A DNA stretch of 14,482 bases from an uncultured Acidobacteriaceae bacterium (GTDB lineage Bacteria > Acidobacteriota > Terriglobia > Terriglobales > Acidobacteriaceae), in the NCBI GenBank assembly GCA_903842845.1, contig CAIMNN010000568.1, forward strand, positions 1-14,482. The letters run 5' to 3'. The position numbers and the translations under genes are program-made. The notes beneath the pieces are model-generated. The model did not search any database, was not told the origin of the DNA, and saw only the letters and a program-made list of their open reading frames with translations. Below, piece by piece: positions 7,917 to 14,417 of the stretch (the stretch's first letter is position 1; each line of letters starts with the position of its first letter).

Positions 7917-9740
7917 CTACGGATGCTGTGGAGCTGGAGCTGCGTCCTTCTTTTCTCCGGCAGGCGGTGGCACTGCGCCAGGGAAGATGCCTTCGATCGG
8001 CGCCTTCATCTGGTCTTCCTTTTCGGGCTGCGGCAGCGGCTTGCGCGGCAACATCTGGTCGCGCTGCGCTGCGTTGTAAAGGAAGATCGCCTCGACGACC
8101 GCGATCTGCTTCAGGTCGGCCGACTGCAAACGCTCGTACACGTCCTCGTTCGAGTGGTGCGTGCGCGTCTCGTAGTCGAGCGACTCCTGAATGAACTGGA
8201 AGCCGGGGACGCCGGCCGCATCAAAGCTCAAGTGGTCGGTGCCGCCGGTGTTCTTGTTGGTGAGCGTGGTGACGCCGAGGTCTTTGAGCGGCGCCATCCA
8301 CTGCTCAAAGATCGGCCCGATCGCGGTGTTGCCTTGCGTGAAGATGCCGCGAATCTTGCCGCTGCCGTTGTCCACGTTGAAGTACGCGCTGAACAACTTC
8401 TGCTCCGGCTTCAACACCAGCGGGCCGGCGCTCTTGCGCATAAAGTCAGGCAGGTTGAGTTGGTCGGGCGCAGTCGAGAGCGGCGCAGAGCCGAGGTGCT
8501 CGCGGGCGTAACCGCGCGAACCGTAGAGCCCCTGCTCTTCACCGGTCCACAACATGATGCGGATGGTCCGGCGCGGTTTGACGCCAAGCGCTTTCAAAAT
8601 GCGCACGGCTTCCATCGCTACGATGGTGCCTGCACCGTTGTCGGTTGCGCCGGTTCCAGCGATCCAACTGTCAAGGTGCCCGCCAACACCGACAATTTGC
8701 TCCTTCAAGTTCGGATCGGTTCCCGGAATCTCGGCGACAGTGTTATAAGCGTGCTCATGCTCACCGGTGAACTTGGTCTCGATGTCAATCTCGACCTTGA
8801 CGGGAACGTTGGCCTGCGTCAGGCGATACAGGCGGCCATAGCTCTCGATCGCCGCAACCGCAACAGGAACATTGACGCGCTTATCTACTAAATAAGGTGT
8901 GCGGCCCAGCGTTGCACCATTGTCGTCGAAGAACGTTCCGCCGGAGCCGCCGCCATCGCGGCCGTCGCGGCTCGGCTCGATCACAGCTGCAACCTTTTCA
9001 TCGGCGAAGAACTTTGCGATCTTATCGATCATGCGCATGCGCTCCATGTAGGTCTTCATGCGCGCCTGCATCTCGGGGCTCATGCCGCTGCCTTCGCGTA
9101 TCTCAAAAGCTGCAATGTCCTCGAGGTCCTTGTCGGTCATGCGATTGAAGAGCGCCTTGTCGATCGGCGGCACCGCGCGCATTGCGCCGTAAAGAACAAT
9201 CTTGCCTTCGAGCTTGCCCTTGTACTTGTCAAAATCCTTGTCGTCGCCTATTTGCACAAACACCACATCACCAGTGACCGCGCCATTCGTCGAAGGCGAC
9301 CACGGTGTTGCCTGCAAGATCAGGATCGCCGTATCCGGCGTGACCATACGCGCCCAGGTGTTGAGCTGCGTCCAACCAAGGCCGAACTCGCCCCAGTCTT
9401 CCAGGTGCGCGTTCTCAAGGCCGATCTTGGTCAACGTGTCGCGCGTCCACTCGTTTGCCTTCTTCGCGTTCACTGAGCCGGTCAAGCGTGGGCCAATGCC
9501 GTCCATCAGCGCGGAGCCGAACTCCATTACGTGCGAGTGATTGAAGCCCTCGTCGCGAATACGCTGGTACATCTCGAGGTTAAGCTTCTCAGTGGCGGGT
9601 TGAACTTCCGCATAAGGGTCGACGGCAGCGGGTTGTGCGGCTGGCTTTTCCTTCTTCTCGCCAGGTGTGGCAGCATTGAGCGTCAGCACCGTTGCGAAGC
9701 AAAACAGTACTGTGGCAAGACGAAGCACAATGGATTTCAT
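7917..9740 (-). CDS. Exported M28 family zinc aminopeptidase with PA-type insert
   Basis: A 607-residue secreted metallopeptidase of family M28, similar in layout to plasma glutamate carboxypeptidase-type enzymes, which remove amino acids from peptides using two zinc ions. Residues 1-23 are a signal peptide (LNA-ATP cut), followed by a Lys/Ala/Pro-rich linker. A protease-associated-type region lies around residues 140-330 (GDVVFVQIGDDKDF, LEGKIVLYGAM). The peptidase core carries likely zinc ligands His355 (GGHLDSW), Asp367 (ATDNGAG), Glu402, Asp457 (FNVDNGSG) and His528 or His529 (THHSNED), with catalytic Glu401 in TGEEQGL. The set is complete. The ATG at 9740 has GGAG 9 nt upstream (9750-9753, minus). 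The C-terminal tail is Pro/Ala-rich (KKDAAPAPQHP). Together with the exported CocE-type hydrolase it suggests peptide scavenging; the true substrate is unknown. Confidence 0.94.
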   Translation of the reverse strand: MKSIVLRLATVLFCFATVLTLNAATPGEKKEKPAAQPAAVDPYAEVQPATEKLNLEMYQRIRDEGFNHSHVMEFGSALMDGIGPRLTGSVNAKKANEWTRDTLTKIGLENAHLEDWGEFGLGWTQLNTWARMVTPDTAILILQATPWSPSTNGAVTGDVVFVQIGDDKDFDKYKGKLEGKIVLYGAMRAVPPIDKALFNRMTDKDLEDIAAFEIREGSGMSPEMQARMKTYMERMRMIDKIAKFFADEKVAAVIEPSRDGRDGGGSGGTFFDDNGATLGRTPYLVDKRVNVPVAVAAIESYGRLYRLTQANVPVKVEIDIETKFTGEHEHAYNTVAEIPGTDPNLKEQIVGVGGHLDSWIAGTGATDNGAGTIVAMEAVRILKALGVKPRRTIRIMLWTGEEQGLYGSRGYAREHLGSAPLSTAPDQLNLPDFMRKSAGPLVLKPEQKLFSAYFNVDNGSGKIRGIFTQGNTAIGPIFEQWMAPLKDLGVTTLTNKNTGGTDHLSFDAAGVPGFQFIQESLDYETRTHHSNEDVYERLQSADLKQIAVVEAIFLYNAAQRDQMLPRKPLPQPEKEDQMKAPIEGIFPGAVPPPAGEKKDAAPAPQHP

Positions 9741-9796
9741 GTGTATCTTCTCCGTTGTTTTGAGATGTCGTGCGGAAATTCAGGCGTACGAAGGCA

Positions 9797-9827
9797 ATTC
9801 TACTGGATAAACGATAAGATTGGCCAA
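9797..9827 (-). promoter_or_regulatory. Candidate promoter of the M28 gene
   Basis: On the minus strand TTGGCC (9827-9822) and TAGAAT (9802-9797, five of six matches to TATAAT) are 19 bp apart, which is longer than ideal. Transcription would start near 9790 and give a leader of about 50 nt that includes the ribosome-binding site. The -35 element lies within the inverted repeat at 9819-9843. Confidence 0.3.
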
Positions 9828-9843
9828 GCTTTCTTGAGCCAAT
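9819..9843. repeat. Hairpin/inverted repeat in the divergent intergenic region
   Basis: The arms ATTGGCCAAG (9819-9828) and CTTG-A-GCCAAT (9833-9843) pair over 10 bp with one bulged A and a CTTT loop. No T run follows on either strand, so it is not an ordinary terminator. It overlaps the candidate -35 of the M28 gene and lies about 95 nt upstream of the FkbH start, where an operator would fit. Confidence 0.5.
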
Positions 9844-9922
9844 TCATGACCATTGAAAGTAACTGTGCGCTACATAAACAGTCGATGAGCTAGTAGCGTT
9901 TTGAATAGAGAAAAAAGCATTT

Positions 9923-9931
9923 TGATATACT
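9923..9931 (+). promoter_or_regulatory. Extended -10 promoter giving a leaderless FkbH transcript
   Basis: TGATATACT is an extended -10 element (TG, one base, then TATACT). A weak -35-like TTGAAT is at 9901-9906, 19 bp upstream. The hexamer ends at 9931, so with standard geometry the first transcribed base is 9938, the A of the FkbH ATG. There is no Shine-Dalgarno sequence before that ATG. Confidence 0.6.
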
Positions 9932-9937
9932 TTGTGC

Positions 9938-11737
9938 ATGATCGACCTCTCTGTATGCAGTGTGGAAGAGTTCTTGACAAACCGCCGCACGCTTCTGAAC
10001 GAATTGAGAGGTGCCAGAGGTCTGCAAGAGTTGCGCATTGCTGTTCTGGGCGGTGCAACCACTTTTGAACTGGTCAATTTTCTTGAGTTATTACTGTTGT
10101 CTCGCGGATTCAAGCCGGTCTTTTACCAATCCGAATTTGGAAGATACTACGAGGACGCTGTGCAGGATGCAGCGCCGCTCATTGCCTTCAAGCCCGACCT
10201 TGTTTATATCTACACTTCCTATCGTGATCTGAATCAAAAACCCGCTTACAATGCTGATGAGTCTCAGTTCACTGAATGCGTGCAGGCAACGCTGGCGCAT
10301 TTTACCCAGGTATGGGATTCGCTCAATGAAAATCTCGGCTGCCTGATCGTTCAAAATAATTTTGAAGCTTCTCCGGTTGCGCTGTTTGGCAATCTCGACG
10401 CCGTTCACGCCGGTGGTGAAAGCCGCTTTTTGCTTAGCGTGAATAATGCACTCGCCAGTGAGGTTGCCGCGCGGCCAAAGGTTGCATTGCTTGATGCTCA
10501 TGGCCTATCGGCGCGTTTTGGTCTGTCTCAATGGTTTGATTGGCGACGCTATTGGAGTTACAAATTGCTGCTGACTCCAGAGGCAACCTTTGAACTCGCG
10601 CGTTCGCTCGCCTCGCTGGTCGCTGCCATCTATGGCAAGAGTCGCAAGGTTTTGGTGCTTGACCTCGATAACACGCTCTGGGGCGGCGTCATCGGCGACG
10701 ATGGTGTGGACAACATCCAGATCGGGCGCGAGACTCCCGTGGCTGAGGCGTATACGGAATTTCAGGAGTACTGTTTGCGTTTACGCGAAAGGGGAATCGT
10801 ACTCGCAGTCTGCTCGAAGAATAGTATTGAGACTGCAAAAGCAGGATTCAAACATCCCAGCTCAGTTCTCAAGCTGGAGGATTTTTCAAGCTTCAAAGCC
10901 AACTGGAATTCCAAGCCTGAGAATCTTATTGAAATTGCGGAAGAACTCAATCTAGGCATTGATAGTTTTGTATTTGTTGATGACAATGCGGCTGAACGCG
11001 CGTTGGTGAATGCACAACTTCCGCAGATTGCGGTTCCGGAGTTGGGCGATGACGTGGCCACATATATCGACATATTGGAGCGCGGCCGATACTTTGAAGC
11101 TTTTCGCGTATCGCACGAGGATTTTGCTCGTGCTGATGCCTATGCGAGCAACACTCGCCGACATGCAGCGCAGAAAAAGTTTGCTAACTACGGTGAATAT
11201 CTTGATTCGCTCGAGATGATAGCCGAGATACAGAGTTTCCGTCCGCCGTATCTTGAACGCATTGCACAATTGACCAACAAGACCAACCAATTCAATCTGA
11301 CCACGCGGCGCTATACGCTTGCTGAAATGGAAGCGCTGGCTGCTGATGAAAAATATGTAACACTCTATGGCAAGCTGAACGATCGCTACGGAGACAACGG
11401 ATTGGTCTCCGTGATCGTCGGGCGAAAGGAGGGGCAGCAACTGCATCTTGATCTCTGGCTGATGAGTTGCCGCGTTATCAAGCGCGATATGGAGATTGCC
11501 ATGCTCGATCGTCTGGTGGAATTTGCCCGCAAAGCAGGCGTTGAAAAATTGCTCGGCTGCTACATTCCCACGGCAAAAAATGGAATGGTAGCAGAGTTGT
11601 ATCCGGATCTCGGATTTGCCCCAAGTGCCAATTCACAGAATGGCAGTACATTCTGGGAGCTTGATATTCGACAATATATAAAGATGAACAAACACATTCG
11701 CATACTGGAGGTAACAGGTGGCGCAGCCAACTCGTGA
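9938..11737 (+). CDS. FkbH-type HAD phosphatase/acyltransferase, probable glyceryl loader
   Basis: A 599-residue protein with three parts. Residues about 1-220 form an SGNH-like N-terminal domain (AVLGGATTFELVNFL). Residues about 235-400 are the HAD-IIIC/FkbH domain, with the phosphate-binding motif Asp242-Leu-Asp244-Asn-Thr in LDLDNTLWGGVIGDDG, the basic segment VCSKNSIETAK, and Asp348-Asp349-Asn350 in FVFVDDNAAER. Residues about 430-599 are a GNAT-like C-terminal domain. Characterised FkbH proteins take the glyceryl unit of D-1,3-bisphosphoglycerate, remove the phosphate and load it onto a carrier protein. The carrier-protein gene overlaps its 3' end by 20 nt, which supports the same role here. 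The usual partners for methoxymalonyl-ACP synthesis are absent; instead an MBOAT and an SGNH protein follow. The start at 9938 rests on the promoter geometry. The region is AT-richer than the genes to its left. Confidence 0.9.
   Translation: MIDLSVCSVEEFLTNRRTLLNELRGARGLQELRIAVLGGATTFELVNFLELLLLSRGFKPVFYQSEFGRYYEDAVQDAAPLIAFKPDLVYIYTSYRDLNQKPAYNADESQFTECVQATLAHFTQVWDSLNENLGCLIVQNNFEASPVALFGNLDAVHAGGESRFLLSVNNALASEVAARPKVALLDAHGLSARFGLSQWFDWRRYWSYKLLLTPEATFELARSLASLVAAIYGKSRKVLVLDLDNTLWGGVIGDDGVDNIQIGRETPVAEAYTEFQEYCLRLRERGIVLAVCSKNSIETAKAGFKHPSSVLKLEDFSSFKANWNSKPENLIEIAEELNLGIDSFVFVDDNAAERALVNAQLPQIAVPELGDDVATYIDILERGRYFEAFRVSHEDFARADAYASNTRRHAAQKKFANYGEYLDSLEMIAEIQSFRPPYLERIAQLTNKTNQFNLTTRRYTLAEMEALAADEKYVTLYGKLNDRYGDNGLVSVIVGRKEGQQLHLDLWLMSCRVIKRDMEIAMLDRLVEFARKAGVEKLLGCYIPTAKNGMVAELYPDLGFAPSANSQNGSTFWELDIRQYIKMNKHIRILEVTGGAANS
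11707..11712 (+). promoter_or_regulatory. Ribosome binding site of the carrier-protein gene
   Basis: GGAGGT lies inside the FkbH coding sequence, 5 nt before the GTG at 11718. It fixes an otherwise uncertain non-ATG start and implies translational coupling of loader and carrier. Confidence 0.85.
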
Positions 11738-11972
11738 TGAGCTTTTGAAGGACCTTGAAAAGATCTTCCGCGAAGTTCTCAATAATCCGAAGATTGTGCT
11801 CACGCCGGAGTCCAGCGCGTTGAACACTCCGGGCTGGGATTCCATCGGCCACATTGAGATCGTGATGATGGTTGAACGCCAGTACAAAATACGCTTCGGG
11901 CTCGGTGAGTTGCAGGACCTCAAAAATGTGGGTGAGTTGATCGAACTGATCGAGAAGAAGACCAGCGCATAA
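11718..11972 (+). CDS. Acyl carrier protein
   Basis: An 84-residue carrier protein of the phosphopantetheine-binding (PP-binding) family. Ser42 in GWDSIGHIEIV is the predicted 4'-phosphopantetheine attachment site; DSI replaces the common DSL. Length, the acidic helices and the C-terminal LIELIEKK helix fit a free-standing carrier domain. The GTG start has a strong ribosome-binding site 5 nt upstream and overlaps FkbH by 20 nt, so the two should be made together. In this context it is expected to carry a glyceryl or similar hydroxyacyl thioester to the MBOAT, as DltC carries D-alanine to DltB. It is unlikely to be the fatty-acid AcpP, since no fatty-acid genes adjoin it. After its stop, 76 nt without a gene precede the MBOAT. 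Confidence 0.92.
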   Translation: MAQPTRDELLKDLEKIFREVLNNPKIVLTPESSALNTPGWDSIGHIEIVMMVERQYKIRFGLGELQDLKNVGELIELIEKKTSA

Positions 11973-12048
11973 TATTGCTGAGTCTTGCTCCATCTTCCAG
12001 TGAACTTGTAATAACGGCAATAAACAAATTGAATGGGAGTATGAACGG

Positions 12049-13218
12049 ATGATCTTCAATACATTTGTTTATTACCTTATGTTTTTGTTTCCAGCCGCTG
12101 TTGCTTACCGGCTGCTCAATAAAGATCTCCGTCCGTGGTCGATCGTTCTTTTTGGTTCAGGATTTTTTGTTTACTTTGCTTATCACATGGCAGGCCTGGC
12201 CGGTGCGTTGTGCCTGGCGCTGTTTTTATGGGAATCGATTATCAGCCGTTTTTACAAACTTGATTCCTGGTGGTGCGTGCTGGGGATGGTGCAGAGCGTA
12301 CTCATCCTTGGAGTTTTCAAATACTGGAATTTCTTTACGGGGCTCGTATTCTGGCATGCGGATAATCCCGTGCACTGGAGCGGCGCTTTTCTGCCGCTGG
12401 GCATTTCGTTTTTCACTTTTGAGTTTTATCACTATGCCTGGGACCGCAAGTACAACCGCACGGAATCGGGAACGCTCAGTGAGTATCTTGCATTCATTCT
12501 TTTTTTTCCCACAATGGTCGCAGGGCCCATCAAGCGCTATCAGGATTTTTTACCCAAGCTGCGTGCAACTCCCAAAGACTGGTCCAATGATTGGGAGCGC
12601 GGCATTTCTCGCATCCTCACCGGACTAGTAAAGAAATTCGCTGTCGCGGACCTGTTAATAGCGCTCACCTATCATTTGAATGCAGCCGACATTGGAGTGG
12701 CAGCGCGGCCCGCGCTTATCCTTTGGCTGGTTGCCTACTCGATCAAAATTTACGCTGACTTCTCCGCTTACTCTGACATCGCCATCGGCTCTGCGCGGCT
12801 CTTTGGCATCGTGGTCCCCGAAAATTTTGACTGGCCTTATGGCAGGCAGAACATTCAGAAGTTTTGGGCATGCTGGCATATGTCGCTAACCAGGTGGCTT
12901 ACTGATTATGTTTTTATTCCAGTGGCGCGCCTGCCCAAGTTTCGTCCTCCGCTTTATCTGGCAATCGTCATCACGATGCTCATCAGCGGATTGTGGCACG
13001 GAGCTGGCCTCAACTTTCTTGCCTGGGGTCTGTATCACGGACTGCTTTTGATGATCCATCAGCAGTGGAGAAGGTGGAAGGGTCCGCCGAGCGAAGCGCC
13101 CGCAGCCGTATTTGCCAGCAGGGTTGCCACCTATCTCTTTGTCCTTGCCGGTTACAGCTTGTTCGCCATGAACCTTCAATGCTCAATGCTCTTTTGGAGG
13201 AGGTTGATACTCGGATGA
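12049..13218 (+). CDS. MBOAT family membrane O-acyltransferase (DltB/AlgI type), C-terminally short
   Basis: A polytopic membrane protein of 389 residues. Conserved MBOAT segments appear in order: LPLGISFFTFEFYHYAWD, FFPTMVAGPIKRYQDFLP, YADFSAYSDIAIG, NIQKFWACWHMSLTRWLTDY with His277, and SGLWHGAGLNFLAWG with the catalytic-type His317. Such proteins take an acyl group from a cytoplasmic thioester and pass it across the membrane. AlgI/DltB relatives usually have roughly 400-520 residues; those with a fused C-terminal hexapeptide are longer than this one. The last residues (MLFWRRLILG) use AGG AGG and ATA codons and look unlike a natural C-terminus, while the missing final membrane segment and hexapeptide are encoded by the next ORF in another frame. 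GGGAG at 12035-12039 supports the ATG at 12049. Its stop overlaps the next start as ATGA. Confidence 0.92.
   Translation: MIFNTFVYYLMFLFPAAVAYRLLNKDLRPWSIVLFGSGFFVYFAYHMAGLAGALCLALFLWESIISRFYKLDSWWCVLGMVQSVLILGVFKYWNFFTGLVFWHADNPVHWSGAFLPLGISFFTFEFYHYAWDRKYNRTESGTLSEYLAFILFFPTMVAGPIKRYQDFLPKLRATPKDWSNDWERGISRILTGLVKKFAVADLLIALTYHLNAADIGVAARPALILWLVAYSIKIYADFSAYSDIAIGSARLFGIVVPENFDWPYGRQNIQKFWACWHMSLTRWLTDYVFIPVARLPKFRPPLYLAIVITMLISGLWHGAGLNFLAWGLYHGLLLMIHQQWRRWKGPPSEAPAAVFASRVATYLFVLAGYSLFAMNLQCSMLFWRRLILG
13176..13191 (+). repeat. 7-bp tandem duplication near the end of the MBOAT gene
   Basis: TCAATGC occurs twice in direct succession (13176-13182 and 13183-13189) and continues TC, giving 16 nt of period 7. 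It lies just where the MBOAT reading frame stops resembling its family. One more copy (+7) would shift the MBOAT frame into that of the downstream microprotein and fuse the two; loss of one copy would run into a stop at 13205. Confidence 0.75.
13198..13204 (+). promoter_or_regulatory. Ribosome binding site of the FIYIDF microprotein
   Basis: AGGAGGT, a full match to the anti-Shine-Dalgarno complement, lies 10 nt before the ATG at 13215. It supports independent or coupled initiation of the short ORF. The same bases would encode Glu-Glu-Val in the fused reading, so the match could be partly fortuitous. Confidence 0.55.
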
Positions 13219-13409
13219 ACTTCACACGCTTTTGCCAGATAGTTGAATACCTCGCCGGGGCGCGCGACCTTAACGCCGTTGATGATCCACCGCGCATTCT
13301 CACCTCATCCTACGAATGGGTCGTTCGCTGCTGTGTGTGGGTCGTTGCTCTGGTCCTTATCTACGCATTCAGCGGCCAAACCTCCAAGTTCATCTACATC
13401 GACTTTTAA
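13215..13409 (+). CDS. DltX-like membrane microprotein ending in the acyl-shuttle hexapeptide FIYIDF
   Basis: A 64-residue ORF with one predicted membrane segment (about residues 36-52, VVRCCVWVVALVLIYAF) and a short outward tail that ends exactly in Phe59-Ile-Tyr61-Ile-Asp-Phe64. In the Dlt pathway and related systems the tyrosine of such a C-terminal hexapeptide accepts the acyl group from the MBOAT and hands it to a serine on the partner transferase. The motif is carried either by the DltX microprotein or by the C-terminus of the MBOAT. The ATG overlaps the MBOAT stop by four bases (ATGA) with AGGAGGT upstream. The same frame stays open further left, with an ATG at 13179, so this could also be the broken-off tail of an originally fused MBOAT. 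Too short for many annotation pipelines. The SGNH partner starts 30 nt downstream. Confidence 0.75.
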   Translation: MNFTRFCQIVEYLAGARDLNAVDDPPRILTSSYEWVVRCCVWVVALVLIYAFSGQTSKFIYIDF

Positions 13410-13439
13410 AGGCGCGCGATCCGTTTTGAGGAGTGCAGG

Positions 13440-14417
13440 ATGTTCAGAAGAAAATTACTACCCGTGTTGCTGTCAGCCTCAGTCTTGTTCGTCATTGCGA
13501 ACCTGCTGGTGCTTGAGTGGAGCAACCGCATGCCCTTCAAAAAAGTGATGAGCATGGTCCGTTCCGCCAAAGACCCCAACATGCTGTTGATGGGCAACTC
13601 CATTATGGCCGGCCGCGTCAATATTGATCAAGTCCGTTCACTCTCGCAGCAACTTCACAGCGACCTGCGGCCTGTGAATGTCGCCATTGGTGCAACCGGG
13701 CCTTCGGAGCACCAACTGCTCTTTGATTATTCGCTCAGCACGCAACCGCAACTGCAAACGCTGGTCCTGGGCTTTGATGATGTGATGCTGACGTCTGAAA
13801 TAAAAACGCCGCCCGACCAGTTACTGGGCAATCAACTGGTAGGCACGGACCCCAGCATACCATTCGATGACGTGTCTGATGCCTATCAACTGACATGGTT
13901 TGAGAGCGCGGAGTTTCAATTTCTAAGGCTCTGTCCGCTTGCCGCTTATCGCTCCAATGCATGGCGTGATGTGGAGCTGCTGCGCCGCAAGCTGGGCTCA
14001 ATCGGCATGCCTGCCATCAAAGAGACATCGCTCGGGCGAGTGCAGGATTTTGAGGCGATGGATGCGGCGACTGCCATGTATTTTGCTCCGGAGACCGCGA
14101 AGTTCAACGCTGACCCTACACACTTCAATCCGGACTACGAACACATCTTTGCCCACGCGCAAAACCATGGAATGAAGATTGTGCTGGTGGAGATGCCCAT
14201 CTCAGAACGCCACCGCGCGACATATTACTCACAGCCTGTATGGAAGCTATACATTGCAAAGTTGCACGAGCTTGCGCTGCGCCGCGGATTTACTTTTATC
14301 GATGCCAGCGACTGGGTGAATGGCGAAGAGAACTTTGAAGATCCGCTCCATATGTCGCCCGCTGGAGCTCAGGTATTTACAAAGCGTTTGGCTGAGGAGC
14401 TCGCGAAAAATAGCTGA
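13440..14417 (+). CDS. Membrane-anchored SGNH-fold protein, probable DltD-like acyl transferase
   Basis: A 325-residue protein with one N-terminal membrane anchor (about residues 6-26) and an extracytoplasmic domain. SGNH/GDSL features are seen: block I with nucleophile Ser54 in LLMGNSIMAGR, a block II-like glycine in VAIGATGPSEH, GFDD in the block III position, and Asp301/His304 in DPLHMSPAGAQ. The catalytic Ser-Asp-His set is therefore complete. GAGGAG at 13428-13433, 6 nt before the ATG, fixes the start. SGNH proteins paired with MBOATs (DltD, AlgJ/AlgX) complete the transfer of the acyl group to a surface polymer; here the donor would be Tyr61 of the microprotein. It may instead be an esterase that edits the product. 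The 65 nt after its stop hold no recognisable gene or terminator, so the operon could continue beyond the window. Confidence 0.87.
   Translation: MFRRKLLPVLLSASVLFVIANLLVLEWSNRMPFKKVMSMVRSAKDPNMLLMGNSIMAGRVNIDQVRSLSQQLHSDLRPVNVAIGATGPSEHQLLFDYSLSTQPQLQTLVLGFDDVMLTSEIKTPPDQLLGNQLVGTDPSIPFDDVSDAYQLTWFESAEFQFLRLCPLAAYRSNAWRDVELLRRKLGSIGMPAIKETSLGRVQDFEAMDAATAMYFAPETAKFNADPTHFNPDYEHIFAHAQNHGMKIVLVEMPISERHRATYYSQPVWKLYIAKLHELALRRGFTFIDASDWVNGEENFEDPLHMSPAGAQVFTKRLAEELAKNS

Noticed and set aside
7923..8891. 322-codon plus-strand ORF opposite the M28 gene
   Set aside because: Antisense shadow of a gene with a complete zinc-ligand set; composition is typical of the reverse reading of GC-rich codons.
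9938..11972. Polyketide methoxymalonyl-ACP module
   Set aside because: FkbH and a carrier protein are present, but no dehydrogenases, methyltransferase or polyketide synthase follow; an MBOAT, hexapeptide microprotein and SGNH protein do.
12041..12052. Mini-ORF ATG AAC GGA TGA overlapping the MBOAT start
   Set aside because: Only three codons, and the GGGAG is 1 nt from its ATG but 9 nt from the MBOAT ATG, so the site serves the MBOAT.
13189..13198. Programmed -1 frameshifting on CTC TTT TGG to make an MBOAT-hexapeptide fusion
   Set aside because: Not a canonical slippery heptamer; the Shine-Dalgarno-like sequence is downstream rather than upstream of it. Coupled re-initiation at the ATGA, or a simple indel, explains the data better.
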